A stretch of DNA of 37,187 nucleotides from Bradyrhizobium sp. CER78 (lineage in GTDB: Bacteria > Pseudomonadota > Alphaproteobacteria > Rhizobiales > Xanthobacteraceae), in contig NZ_JARVWP010000033.1 of NCBI RefSeq assembly GCF_029846235.1, forward strand, positions 1-37,187, read 5' to 3'. Below the pieces are notes generated by a model. The model did not search any database and was not told where the DNA came from. It was given only the letters and a program-made list of their open reading frames with translations. Below, in pieces: positions 7,295-15,544 of this stretch. The translations under genes and the position numbers were made by a program. Each line of letters opens with the position of its first letter. Within the stretch, counting starts at the first letter, position 1.

Positions 7295-8386
7295 TTACTC
7301 GGCGGCCTGCAAAGCGGGCGTTGCCTTTTTCGGGGCAATCCAGAATGCGTCGGGCCGTTCGAACAGGAAATTGGCCCGGACCGCCAGCGCCAGCCGCCAG
7401 ATCAGGAGCGCGCCGGCAACGCCGACCGCGGTCACGATCAGCGAGACCAGGCCGATGTCTGGGATGAGGTCGAGCCGCAGCAGAACCGTGCGTGTCGCGG
7501 CCATCGGCAGGAAGAAGGCGAGGTAGATCACGATCGAGTGCTCGCCGCAGAAGCGCAGGAAGCCGAGCCAGTGCGCCCGTGCCAGCAGCGTGCCGGTCAC
7601 GATGATCGCGCAGGCGCCGGCAAAGCCGAGCGCCAGCGAGACGATCGGCCATTCACTGACATCGAGCGCAACCAGGCCGCCATTGACGAGCGCCCACAGC
7701 CCAAGCCCGAGCAGGGCAACGGCAGGCCGCGCGCGCGCACGGTCCGATAGCGCGAACACGTAATCGGCCAGGACATAGCCGGTGTAGAAATAGACGAAGC
7801 GGGCGCTGAACTCGTCGATCACGTACCAGCCGGTCGTGACGTGCGCCGATTCCAATGCCGCTGCGATCAGCCAGATGATGAGCGGGTGGACGTTGCGGAT
7901 CAGCTTGGTGACGACGAAGAAGATCGGCAGCAGATAGATGAACCAGAGCGTGCCGAACGGCTGGACGAAGGAGGTGAGGTACTGCATCCCGACCTCGGCC
8001 CAGCCCGCCTCTGCAGCCAGCGACGGCGCCTTGAAGCCGAACTGGATCGTCACCCACAGCACATAGAAATAGGCGAAGTGCATCACCTTGCGGTCGAGAT
8101 AGGTGCGCCAGTCGCGGTCGATCACGACCGACAGGAACAGTCCCGAGATCAGGAAGAAGTCCGGCATCCGGAACGGTTTGGCGAACATCACGACATAATG
8201 CATGAAGCCGGTCTGCTCGGCGGCCTTCTCGACCCCCAGCACCGAATGCATCATCACGACCATGATGATGCAGATGCCCTTGGCATAGTCGACCCAATCG
8301 ACGCGCACGCCTGCGTTCCCGACTGATCGATCAAGTGATCGATCAGGGGAACGATCTGTCGCAGCGGCTGTGCCGTTTGTGGTCAT
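7295..8386 (-). CDS. Integral membrane acyltransferase (acyltransferase 3 family)
   Basis: The 363-residue protein is highly hydrophobic with about ten predicted helices. It opens with the family signature VDWVDYAKGICIIMVVMMHS, where the Arg/Asp-rich entry and the His near residue 47 are typical of acyltransferase 3 (OafA/OpgC-like) enzymes. A second family segment is KPFRMPDFFLISGLFLS. Such enzymes move acetyl or succinyl groups from the cytoplasm onto periplasmic glycans or lipids. The substrate is not evident, and no glycan genes adjoin it. The N-terminal 25 residues (SPDRSLDRSV) are low complexity and encoded by a tandem TGATCGATCA palindrome at 8324-8345. Confidence 0.88.
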   Translation of the reverse strand: MTTNGTAAATDRSPDRSLDRSVGNAGVRVDWVDYAKGICIIMVVMMHSVLGVEKAAEQTGFMHYVVMFAKPFRMPDFFLISGLFLSVVIDRDWRTYLDRKVMHFAYFYVLWVTIQFGFKAPSLAAEAGWAEVGMQYLTSFVQPFGTLWFIYLLPIFFVVTKLIRNVHPLIIWLIAAALESAHVTTGWYVIDEFSARFVYFYTGYVLADYVFALSDRARARPAVALLGLGLWALVNGGLVALDVSEWPIVSLALGFAGACAIIVTGTLLARAHWLGFLRFCGEHSIVIYLAFFLPMAATRTVLLRLDLIPDIGLVSLIVTAVGVAGALLIWRLALAVRANFLFERPDAFWIAPKKATPALQAAE

Positions 8387-8603
8387 CCTTGTCCCGTTTC
8401 GGCGTAATCGGCCCTATCATCGGCCCGATCGGTTGCTTTCTCCTTTATCAGTACAAGGGTTGTGCCAGCGAACCCTCAGCCCTGTCCCCGGTTCCCTGGA
8501 CCAGGCGAATGGTCTAAGAGGCCCGGAAATCCTAAAAGAAACCGACGTTCGTTAACCACAGGACGCAGGGTTGGCCGAGCGCCGTGGCCTGCGATGAGAC
8601 TCC

Positions 8604-11204
8604 TTGCCGCACCATTTCGATAGCCCGCTGCCGATCGACGCCGTGCTCGACGAGCTCGACCGCACGCTCGAGCGCCACAATGCCGCAGTGCTGGTCGCGC
8701 CGCCGGGCGCCGGCAAGACCACGCGCGTGCCGCTGGCGTTGCTCGATGCGCCGTGGGCCAAGGGCAAAAAGATCATCGTGCTGGAGCCGCGCCGCATCGC
8801 CGCGCGCGCCAGCGCCGAGCGGATGGCGAAGACGCTGGGTGAGCGGCCCGGGGAGACCGTCGGCTATCGCGTCCGCTTCGGCTCCAAGGTGTCGCGCGCG
8901 ACGCGGATCGAGGTCGTCACCGAGGGCATCTTCTCGCGCCAAATCCTCGACGACCCCGAGCTCAACGGCGTCGCCGCGGTGCTGTTCGACGAATTCCACG
9001 AGCGTTCGCTCGATGCCGATCTCGGCCTGGCGCTGGCGCGCGACGCGCAGACCGGCCTGCGCGAAGACTTACGCATCCTCGTGATGTCGGCAACACTCGA
9101 CGGCGCGCGGGTCGCAAAACTGCTCGGCGACGCGCCTGTGGTCGAGAGCGAGGGCCGCGCCTTCCCGGTCGAGACCCGCTATGTCGGCCGCAAGGTCGAT
9201 GCGCCTATCGAGCGGCAGATGGCCGAGACGATCGCGACCGCGCTGCGCGCCGATGCCGGCTCGGTGCTCGCCTTCCTGCCGGGCGCGGCCGAGATCCGCC
9301 GTACGCAAACATTTCTGGCCGAGCGGGTGCACGACGCATCGGTCGAGATCGTGCCGCTGTTCGGCGCGCTCGACGCCGGCGTGCAGGATCGCGCCATCGC
9401 GCCGGCGCCGAAGGGGATTCGCAAGGTCGTGCTGGCGACTTCAATTGCCGAGACTTCGCTGACCATCGAGGGCGTGCGCATCGTGGTCGATTCCGGCCTC
9501 GCCCGGGTGCCGCGCTACGAGCCTGACATTGCGCTGACCCGGCTGGAGACCGTGCGCGCCTCGCGCGCCGCGGTCGATCAGCGGCGCGGCCGCGCCGGCC
9601 GTATCGAGCCCGGCGTCTGCTATCGGCTCTGGGACGAGCCGCAGACCGCGTCGCTGCCGGCCTATACCGCGCCCGAGATTCTTTCCGCCGATCTCTCCTC
9701 GCTGGTGCTCGATCTCGCGCAATGGGGCGTCAGCGATCCCGCAAGCCTTGCCTTCCTCGATCCGCCACCCGGGCCGGCGCTGAAGGAAGCCAAATCGCTG
9801 CTGTCGGAACTTGGTGCGCTCGACGGCGACGGCCGCATCACCGAGGAGGGCAAGAGCCTGCGCGCGCTGGCGCTGCCGCCGCGGCTTGCGCGGATGATCG
9901 TGGATTCCGCCCGCTTTGGTATGGGCGAGGAGGCCGCCGAGATCGCCGCCGTGCTGACCGAGCGCGGGCTCGGCGGCGACAGCGTCGATCTCGACGTCAG
10001 GCTCGACCAGTTCCGCCGCGACCGCTCGCAGCGCGCCTCGAGCGCGCGCAGCATGGCCGCGCGCTGGGCGCAACAGGTGGCGGCCAACGAGGACGCTCTT
10101 ACTTCTCCCTCCCCCCTTGCGGGGGAGGGTCGGGGAGAGGGGGCCACACGGGCAGTTTCTCCCGGGGCCACCCCCTTCCCCAACCCCTCCCCGCAAGGGG
10201 GAGGGGAGCCCTACCGCTCTCGCGTCCCTAACGCAGACCTTTCGACCGGCGTCATGCTGGCCTTCGCGTTCCCGGACCGCGTCGCGAAGAACCGCGGCAA
10301 TGGCAGCTTCGTGCTGGCCAATGGCCGCGGTGCCGCCGTCGAGCAGACCGCGGCACTGGCGCGGCTGCCTTACATTGCGGTTGCCGAGCTGACCGGCACA
10401 GCCGCGAGCGGCCGCATCCTGCTGGCGGCGCCGATCACCCAGGACGAGATCGAGCAGCGCTTCGCCGACCAGATCGAGAATGTCGAGGAGGTGACGTTCG
10501 ACCGCGGCGCGATGGCGCTGCGCGCGCGCCGCCGGCGTTCGCTGCATGCGATCACGCTGTCGGAGGCGCCGATGCCGCTCAAGCCATCGGCCGACACCGC
10601 GCGCGTGTTCGCCGACGGCCTGATCGCGGCGGGCCTCGACCGCTTGCCGTGGTCAAAGCAAGCGAAACAATGGCGCGACCGCGTCATGTTCCTGCGCAAG
10701 GCCGAAGACGAGAGCTGGCCTGATCTGTCGGATGCCGCGCTTGCCGCGCGTGCCGACGACTGGCTGGTGGGAGTTCTCTACGACAAGACCGCGCTGAAGG
10801 ATTTGTCGGCCGGCGACCTGTCGGACGCGCTGATGGCGCTGCTGCCGTGGGAATTGCGCGCGCGGCTCGACCGCGAGGCGCCGACCCATTTCGAGGCGCC
10901 GACCGGAACGCAGCTTGCGATCGACTACGAGGCCGAGCAGGGCCCGACCATTGCCGTCAGGTTGCAGGAGCTGTTCGGACTCAACACCCATCCTTCGATC
11001 GCGAAGGGCGCGGTGCCGCTGGTGCTGGAACTGCTGTCGCCGGCGCAGCGGCCGGTGCAGGTGACGCGCGATCTGCCCGGCTTCTGGCGCGGCAGTTACG
11101 CAGCCGTCCGCTCCGACCTGCGCGGCCGCTACCCGCGCCATCCCTGGCCGGAAGATCCCGCCAGCGCGATGCCGACCAGGCGCGTGAAACCGCGCGGCAC
11201 GTGA
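8604..11204 (+). CDS. hrpB: ATP-dependent RNA helicase HrpB (DEAH box)
   Basis: The 866-residue DExH helicase has its motifs in order: P-loop GAGKTT (35-40), DEFHER (129-134), SATLDG (162-167) and QRRGRAGR (326-333). HrpB-type accessory and C-terminal regions follow, including the late segment LPGFWRGSYAAVRSDLRGRYPRHPWP. HrpB is a non-essential bacterial helicase of uncertain substrate. The start is TTG at 8604; an in-frame stop lies three codons upstream, and residues right after the start match the usual HrpB N-terminus. About 44 residues (498-541) are encoded by a palindromic repeat inserted in frame (10105-10208), in the linker after the helicase-associated domain. This probably lengthens a surface loop without breaking the enzyme. 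The gene is separated from its neighbours by long spacers and is likely monocistronic. Confidence 0.93.
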   Translation: MPHHFDSPLPIDAVLDELDRTLERHNAAVLVAPPGAGKTTRVPLALLDAPWAKGKKIIVLEPRRIAARASAERMAKTLGERPGETVGYRVRFGSKVSRATRIEVVTEGIFSRQILDDPELNGVAAVLFDEFHERSLDADLGLALARDAQTGLREDLRILVMSATLDGARVAKLLGDAPVVESEGRAFPVETRYVGRKVDAPIERQMAETIATALRADAGSVLAFLPGAAEIRRTQTFLAERVHDASVEIVPLFGALDAGVQDRAIAPAPKGIRKVVLATSIAETSLTIEGVRIVVDSGLARVPRYEPDIALTRLETVRASRAAVDQRRGRAGRIEPGVCYRLWDEPQTASLPAYTAPEILSADLSSLVLDLAQWGVSDPASLAFLDPPPGPALKEAKSLLSELGALDGDGRITEEGKSLRALALPPRLARMIVDSARFGMGEEAAEIAAVLTERGLGGDSVDLDVRLDQFRRDRSQRASSARSMAARWAQQVAANEDALTSPSPLAGEGRGEGATRAVSPGATPFPNPSPQGGGEPYRSRVPNADLSTGVMLAFAFPDRVAKNRGNGSFVLANGRGAAVEQTAALARLPYIAVAELTGTAASGRILLAAPITQDEIEQRFADQIENVEEVTFDRGAMALRARRRRSLHAITLSEAPMPLKPSADTARVFADGLIAAGLDRLPWSKQAKQWRDRVMFLRKAEDESWPDLSDAALAARADDWLVGVLYDKTALKDLSAGDLSDALMALLPWELRARLDREAPTHFEAPTGTQLAIDYEAEQGPTIAVRLQELFGLNTHPSIAKGAVPLVLELLSPAQRPVQVTRDLPGFWRGSYAAVRSDLRGRYPRHPWPEDPASAMPTRRVKPRGT
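10105..10208. repeat. Palindromic repeat inserted in frame inside hrpB
   Basis: The left arm (10105-10141, containing CCCCCCTTGCGGGGGAGGG) and the right arm (10171-10208, containing CCCCTCCCCGCAAGGGGGAG) are imperfect inverted repeats of about 37 bases separated by about 30 bases. They are read as SPSPLAGEGRGEG and PNPSPQGGGEP. The element has the composition of an intergenic repeat, not of helicase sequence, yet keeps the frame open. Confidence 0.85.
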
Positions 11205-11274
11205 GGTCTTGTGAATACCTTATGACCCGTCTTCCTGAGAGAAGGTGACCCACGATTGGCACCAAACATTCAGT

Positions 11275-11396
11275 GTCGTCCCTGCGAAAGCAGGGACCCA
11301 TAGCCACAGGGTTAGGCCGTTGAAGACCGCTGTCGCTACAGCGTCGCGTAGCGATGACTATCAGTGGTTATGGGTCCCTGCTTTCGCAGGGACGAC
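11275..11396. repeat. Palindromic intergenic repeat, family 3, with 28-bp perfect arms
   Basis: The left arm (11275-11302, starting GTCGTCCCTGCGAAAGCAGG) and right arm (11369-11396) are perfect inverted repeats of 28 bases, extended inward by five more pairs with one mismatch. The core holds a second small inverted repeat (TCGCTAC and GTAGCGA). It fills most of the 297-base gap between hrpB and the NCS1 transporter. A long upstream extension of the transporter frame starts inside the right arm and is an artefact of it. Confidence 0.9.
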
Positions 11397-11501
11397 GGGT
11401 CGCAAGGGTTAACACCTCGGAGGTCTGGGTCTGGCAAGTGGCCGCCAACAGTGATTAGATTTGCGCGCCGGGATCACGGGCTCGCACTTGGGGAGGCCGC
11501 C

Positions 11502-12953
11502 GTGGAGATCAAGAACGCATCGCCGTCGCTGTACAACGAGGATCTGGCGCCGGCCAGGGAACGCAACTGGGGCGCCTTCAGCATCTTCAACGTCTGGACC
11601 TCCGACGTCCACAGTCTCTGGGGCTATTACCTCGCCGCCAGCCTGTTCCTGCTCTGCGGCAGCTTCGTCAATTTCATCCTCGCGATCGGCGTCGGCTCGC
11701 TGGTGATCTTCGTGCTGATGAGCCTGATCGGCAATGCCGGAGTGCGGACCGGCGTGCCCTATCCGGTGCTGGCGCGGGCCTCGTTCGGCGTGTGGGGCGC
11801 CAACATCCCGGCGCTGGTGCGTGCCATCGTCGCCTGCTTCTGGTACGGCGCGCAGACTGCGGCGGCATCAGGGGCGATCGTCGCGCTCTTGACCCGCATC
11901 GACAGCTTCAAGGCGTTCCACCAGTCGAGCCACATGCTCGGCCATTCCACGCTCGAGGTGATCTGCTTCGTCGTGATCTGGGCGCTGCAATTGCTGATCA
12001 TCCAGCGCGGCATGGAAACGGTGCGCCGCTTCCAGGACTGGGCCGGGCCTGCAGTGTGGCTGATGATGCTGATCCTTGCGATCTATCTCTGCATCGCGGC
12101 CGGCGGCATCTCGCTCACCGCGCCGATCCCGCAGGACGTGCTGCTGGAGAAGACCAGGGAGGCCGGTGTGCCCGGCGAACCCGGCTCGTTCCCGGCGCTC
12201 TGCGCCGTCGCCGCGACCTGGATCACCTATTTCGCCGCGCTCTATCTCAACTTCTGCGACTTCTCGCGTTATGCGCCCGACGTGCAGGCGCTGCGCAAGG
12301 GCAATATTTGGGGCCTGCCGGTCAACCTGATCCTGTTCTCGCTGGTGGCCGGCGTCACCACGATCGCAGCCTTCAACGTCTATCACGAGGTGCTGCTGCA
12401 TCCCGACCAGATCTCGGCGAAGTTCGACAGCTGGTTCCTGGCGCTGCTCGCCGCGGTCACCTTCGCGGTGGCGACGCTCGGCATCAACGTCGTCGCCAAT
12501 TTCGTTTCGCCGGCGTTCGATTTCTCCAACGTGTTTCCGCGGCAGATCGACTTCAAGAAGGGCGGCTACATCGCGGCGCTGATCGCGCTCTTGCTGTATC
12601 CGTTCGCACCCTGGGAGGGCAGCGCCGCCTCGTTCGTCGGACTGATCGGCGCGACCATGGGGCCGATCTTCGGGATCATGATGGTCGACTATTATCTGAT
12701 CGCGAAGGGCCGCGTGAACGTGCCGGCGTTGTACCAGGAGGACGGCGAATATCGCTTCCAGAACGGCTGGAACGTCAGCGCGCTGATCGCCGCCGCCATC
12801 GGCGCGCTGTTCTCGTCGGTGCTGCCGAACTTCACCTCGATCCTGCCGGCCTGGTGGGCGGTCTATGGCTGGTTCTTCGGCGTCGCCATCGCCGGCGCGG
12901 TCTACTACGCGCTGCGGGTTGCGATGCCGAGCCCGGTCGCCAGAACTGCCTGA
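11502..12953 (+). CDS. NCS1 family nucleobase:cation symporter
   Basis: The 483-residue protein has about twelve hydrophobic helices and the NCS1 opening NEDLAPARERNWGAFSIFNV. Further family segments are VWTSDVHSLWGYY and the SPAFDFSNVFPRQIDFKKGG loop. NCS1 proteins import cytosine, uracil, allantoin, hydantoins or related compounds with a cation. The substrate cannot be fixed from sequence, and no catabolic genes adjoin it. I chose the GTG at 11502 because GGGGAGG lies seven bases upstream and the protein then opens with the family N-terminus. The frame is open back to 11364, but that extension lies within a palindromic repeat. Transcription may end at the hairpin 12979-13002. Confidence 0.92.
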   Translation: MEIKNASPSLYNEDLAPARERNWGAFSIFNVWTSDVHSLWGYYLAASLFLLCGSFVNFILAIGVGSLVIFVLMSLIGNAGVRTGVPYPVLARASFGVWGANIPALVRAIVACFWYGAQTAAASGAIVALLTRIDSFKAFHQSSHMLGHSTLEVICFVVIWALQLLIIQRGMETVRRFQDWAGPAVWLMMLILAIYLCIAAGGISLTAPIPQDVLLEKTREAGVPGEPGSFPALCAVAATWITYFAALYLNFCDFSRYAPDVQALRKGNIWGLPVNLILFSLVAGVTTIAAFNVYHEVLLHPDQISAKFDSWFLALLAAVTFAVATLGINVVANFVSPAFDFSNVFPRQIDFKKGGYIAALIALLLYPFAPWEGSAASFVGLIGATMGPIFGIMMVDYYLIAKGRVNVPALYQEDGEYRFQNGWNVSALIAAAIGALFSSVLPNFTSILPAWWAVYGWFFGVAIAGAVYYALRVAMPSPVARTA

Positions 12954-12978
12954 GGGCCGGTAAATTCGATCCGGGCAG

Positions 12979-13002
12979 GGCGGCCGATGTCATTCGGCCG
13001 CC
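12979..13002 (+). terminator. Hairpin after the NCS1 transporter gene
   Basis: GGCGGCCGA (12979-12987) and TCGGCCGCC (12994-13002) form a perfect 9-bp stem with a 6-base loop, 26 bases after the stop codon. Only TTGG follows, so termination would be weak or Rho-assisted. Confidence 0.55.
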
Positions 13003-13130
13003 TTGGCGTGCTCGTATTAACTCTTCGCTCATCCTTTTCGCCAAAATGGCAACCTCGCGCTGCCGCGCTCGCTCGCGGCGGGGCGTCCGGCGTGGTGAAA
13101 TTGCGTGTTCGGTTTTCCGAGACTGGTGTC

Positions 13131-13643
13131 ATGCGTAACCTGATGATTTTCGCGGCCATCCTGATCGGGCTGGGCACCTTCATGGCCCAGATGGCCAGCA
13201 AGATGTCGCCTGCCGCCGCGACCACCGCCAAGCAGACCATTGCGCCCGCCGTCACGGTGGCGCAGGCCAGCGCCCGCACGCTCAGCATTACGCCCGATCC
13301 GCGCGGTCATTTCGCGACCGACGGCCGGATCGACGGCCAGCGCATCAACTTCATGGTCGACACCGGCGCTTCCGTGGTCGCCCTGAACGAGACCTCGGCC
13401 GCGCGCTTCGGCCTGCGCCCGGTGCCGGGCGATTACACCTCGCGCGTCACCACCGCCAACGGCACCATCAAGGCCGCACGCGCCCATATCGCCATGATCG
13501 AGATCGGCGGCCTTACCGTGCGCGACGTCGATGCGCTGGTGCTGCCGGACGAGGCGCTGTCGGAAAACCTGCTCGGCCTGTCGTTCCTGTCGAAGCTGAA
13601 GCGCTTCGAATACGCCAACGGCAAATTGTTGCTGGAGCAGTAA
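13131..13643 (+). CDS. Retropepsin-like clan AA aspartic protease (TIGR02281 type), membrane anchored
   Basis: The 170-residue protein has one N-terminal hydrophobic anchor (about residues 3-22), a linker, and a single aspartic protease domain. The catalytic motif is INFMVDTGASVVAL (Asp77), with a later hydrophobic-Gly pair LLGLSFLSKLKRFEY. A single-domain protease of this kind must dimerise to work. Alphaproteobacterial homologues of this length are common, and their substrate is generally unknown. The active domain should face the periplasm. The ATG at 13131 opens directly into the membrane segment. An in-frame GTG 36 bases upstream is a possible alternative start. Confidence 0.85.
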   Translation: MRNLMIFAAILIGLGTFMAQMASKMSPAAATTAKQTIAPAVTVAQASARTLSITPDPRGHFATDGRIDGQRINFMVDTGASVVALNETSAARFGLRPVPGDYTSRVTTANGTIKAARAHIAMIEIGGLTVRDVDALVLPDEALSENLLGLSFLSKLKRFEYANGKLLLEQ

Positions 13644-13950
13644 GGCCGATTGGCATCAAGGGCCTATCCAGCTCTTCCGCAGACCAAATCTTCCACTGAC
13701 CAGGTCTTCCGCTGAAAGTCTTCTTCTGTGAGGCGGATCGTCTCCTCGGAACGGCGGAGATTCCGTCGAAATTGATGAGGCGGACACATAAGTCGCCTCA
13801 AGCGCGTTCAGAACGCTATTTGTTCACATTTTGGGAATGAGAAGATAGTCGAGTCGATCTTCGCGACGGCGCGGCATTTGCGCCAGACGTTCGCGGGCAA
13901 TGTCAGACCTGAGGCGCTTGCGCAGAGGTCGAGCCGATCTCGCGGCGCAC
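13644..13950. other. 307-base gene-free stretch at the left edge of the accessory island
   Basis: No credible gene is seen. Near 13670-13730 there is a degenerate run of the unit CTTCCGCTGA-like at about 16-base spacing. From about 13790 the sequence becomes AT-richer, leading into the island genes. No tRNA or clear attachment site was recognised. Confidence 0.4.
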
Positions 13951-14436
13951 CTACTGTAAGTCCCTATTGTACTCCCTAATTTCGTGATCCTGATCGTCGA
14001 CATTCGGATAGCGTTCAATCTGATAACAGGAAATCTCATCACCCAATTTGTATATCGAGCGTTTTACACGCTCGTCGTTGTCCGGCGATTTTCCAATAAG
14101 AGATATGCCCAGACCGTGATCGTCACCCTCCAGCGCTAGCCCATCCATCGCAAAAGAAAAACCGGATAGACACGCTTTCGGCACGTCAGTCCATCGCCCA
14201 TTGTGTTCGATGCGCATCGAGCGTTCCAAGTTTACTCCAAACACTTTCTTTTCCGGGTTACGATCGCAAACCGCTTTGAGGGAGCGAATCTCGATTTTTG
14301 CAAGATCTTGACCTTTGTAATTTTTGAAATTCAAGATCGCAACATCCGCTGCACACCAGGGACTGGAGTTCGCCCTACATAAGGTTGAACTGGCAAATAG
14401 AAGCGATAAAGCTGCAGCGAGCGTGACCGTTTTCAT
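13951..14436 (-). CDS. Exported small protein, candidate immunity protein for the upstream toxin
   Basis: This 161-residue protein has a clear signal peptide (MKTVTLAAALSLLFASSTLC then RANS). The mature part carries four cysteines (in SSPWCAAD, LKAVCDRN, PKACLSG and ISCYQIE), which could form disulfides in the periplasm. I do not recognise a family. It follows the predicted toxin gene by nine bases, and its ribosome binding site (GAGG) includes the toxin stop codon region, so the two are translated together. Small exported proteins placed like this after toxin genes are commonly immunity factors for periplasm-acting effectors; that role is inferred. The gene is visibly AT-richer than its chromosomal neighbours, as for horizontally acquired DNA. 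Confidence 0.7.
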   Translation of the reverse strand: MKTVTLAAALSLLFASSTLCRANSSPWCAADVAILNFKNYKGQDLAKIEIRSLKAVCDRNPEKKVFGVNLERSMRIEHNGRWTDVPKACLSGFSFAMDGLALEGDDHGLGISLIGKSPDNDERVKRSIYKLGDEISCYQIERYPNVDDQDHEIREYNRDLQ

Positions 14437-14445
14437 CGACAGGCC

Positions 14446-15168
14446 TCAATATTTGTATCGGTTCCAATCCGGCATCCCGCGCCCCGTTGGCTTGCCGTTA
14501 TGCCAATACTTTTTGTACCCATACCAAGATCCAACCCATGCATTGTAATCTGGAACTTGCTGGGTGTAAGCGCGCGCATTGGCTCTATCTCCATCACTTT
14601 CGTCCTGACTATCCCAATGCATGTGCCCTCTTGCGACCGCACCGCTGTTATCGCCAAGCCCCACACCACCGCCAAGCGCTCCTTCTTGGTACCCGCGCGC
14701 TATCTGATCGTAGTAGTATAGCCCGTTGCGTTTGAAGATTTCGACGCCCAGCTCCGGGATAAAGCCCCTCCTCTTGGTCTCTTCCGGGTAATATTGGGCA
14801 CCAAGGTCTTTCATTTCCTTGAGGGCAGCATCCCATGCGCTCTCCGCGCTTTCGAAGCCGATCCCCGCATTGCGGCTCGGATAGTCACCACCTTCGTCGC
14901 CGCCGAAACGCTTGATGCCGACGATGCCTCCCGATCCGCTGGGACTGTTGCCAGTCGCTGGCCCGTTGACGTCGGGCTGACCAGCTCCTGTCGCGGGCTG
15001 TTGCGGCAGGGTTTGCGGCTGCGCTGGTTGAGCCGGTGTCGGCGGCTGTTGAATCTGCGCCTGTTGAGCAAGGCGATCCGCGGCGAACGGATCGTGGTCA
15101 ACGGGAACGAGCGAGTAGTCATCGAAGTCCGGCAGATGGTCCACCGGCACCAGAGAGTAATCAGGCAT
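14446..15168 (-). CDS. Predicted polymorphic toxin with DYSLVPVDH N-terminal module and HMH-containing C-terminal domain
   Basis: The 240-residue protein has three parts. Residues 1-33 contain the motif DYSLVPVDH twice (positions 3-11 and 17-25), ending DPFAADR. A Pro/Gln/Gly-rich linker covers about 34-90. The C-terminal domain (100-240) has the segment GFESAESAWDAALKEM, an Ile/Tyr-rich strand GLYYYDQIARGYQEG, and GHMHWDSQDE (His182, His184). This order resembles DUF4329-type domains found at the ends of Rhs and other polymorphic toxins; I give that only moderate weight. The N-terminal module is nearly identical to that of the disrupted gene at 16533-17327, while the C-termini are unrelated. 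This is the hallmark of swapped toxin tips. I chose the ATG at 15168 because AGGTG lies six bases upstream; two in-frame codons earlier (ATG 15174, GTG 15177) are possible. Confidence 0.75.
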   Translation of the reverse strand: MPDYSLVPVDHLPDFDDYSLVPVDHDPFAADRLAQQAQIQQPPTPAQPAQPQTLPQQPATGAGQPDVNGPATGNSPSGSGGIVGIKRFGGDEGGDYPSRNAGIGFESAESAWDAALKEMKDLGAQYYPEETKRRGFIPELGVEIFKRNGLYYYDQIARGYQEGALGGGVGLGDNSGAVARGHMHWDSQDESDGDRANARAYTQQVPDYNAWVGSWYGYKKYWHNGKPTGRGMPDWNRYKY

Positions 15169-15462
15169 GATCATCACCTACAGATATTGCGGACAGCTTC
15201 GGGTGAGCCCGTGCGTGACCGCACCTCACGGAGAGGGCTGGGTTGGCTTTGGATGTTTGAAGGCAAGTGCTTGAAGGCAGAGTGCTTGAAAAATGGCTTG
15301 CGCAATGGCGCGGGAGTGTCGCTTCCGGTTCGGCTTGCCCATCGTCTTCGCCGGGCGCCGGTCTGTCGGTGGGGGCCGCCTTGGCCACCAGCCAGTTCGG
15401 CTCGCTGCGGTGGCCAATTTCGGCGCGCTCGGCAGTACTGGCCGACAGCGGCTGTCCGATTC

Positions 15463-15496
15463 AAAAAGCCCGCAGCGGATTTTCCGGTGCGGGCTT
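15463..15496 (-). terminator. Intrinsic terminator, copy A
   Basis: On the minus strand AAGCCCGCA pairs with TGCGGGCTT over nine bases. A further 4-bp stem (CGGA with TCCG) lies inside a single G-G mismatch, and the loop is three bases. TTTTT follows directly (AAAAA at 15463-15467 on the plus strand). It lies only about 20 bases downstream of the promoter at 15515-15544. Confidence 0.85.
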
Positions 15497-15514
15497 AATT
15501 GTTGCGATGATGAA

Positions 15515-15544
15515 AATGTATCGGTGAGTTGCCCGACGTGTCAA
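15515..15544 (-). promoter_or_regulatory. Near-consensus sigma-70 promoter, copy A
   Basis: On the minus strand, TTGACA (15544-15539) and TACATT (15520-15515) are separated by 18 bases. Transcription would start near 15508 and meet the terminator at once. This gives either a ~45-base RNA or, by read-through, a ~340-base leader for the toxin gene. Confidence 0.7.

Noticed and set aside
11364..11501. Upstream start for the NCS1 transporter
   Set aside because: The extra 46 codons begin inside a palindromic repeat. The GTG at 11502 has a strong ribosome binding site and the family N-terminus.
13824..14042. 72-codon minus-strand frame overlapping the exported candidate immunity gene
   Set aside because: It is Arg/Ile-rich with no domain and overlaps a better-supported gene in another frame.
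15250..15300. Possible CRISPR-like tandem repeats
   Set aside because: There are only three imperfect units of 14-15 bases with no spacers. They are better seen as operator-like or leader repeats.
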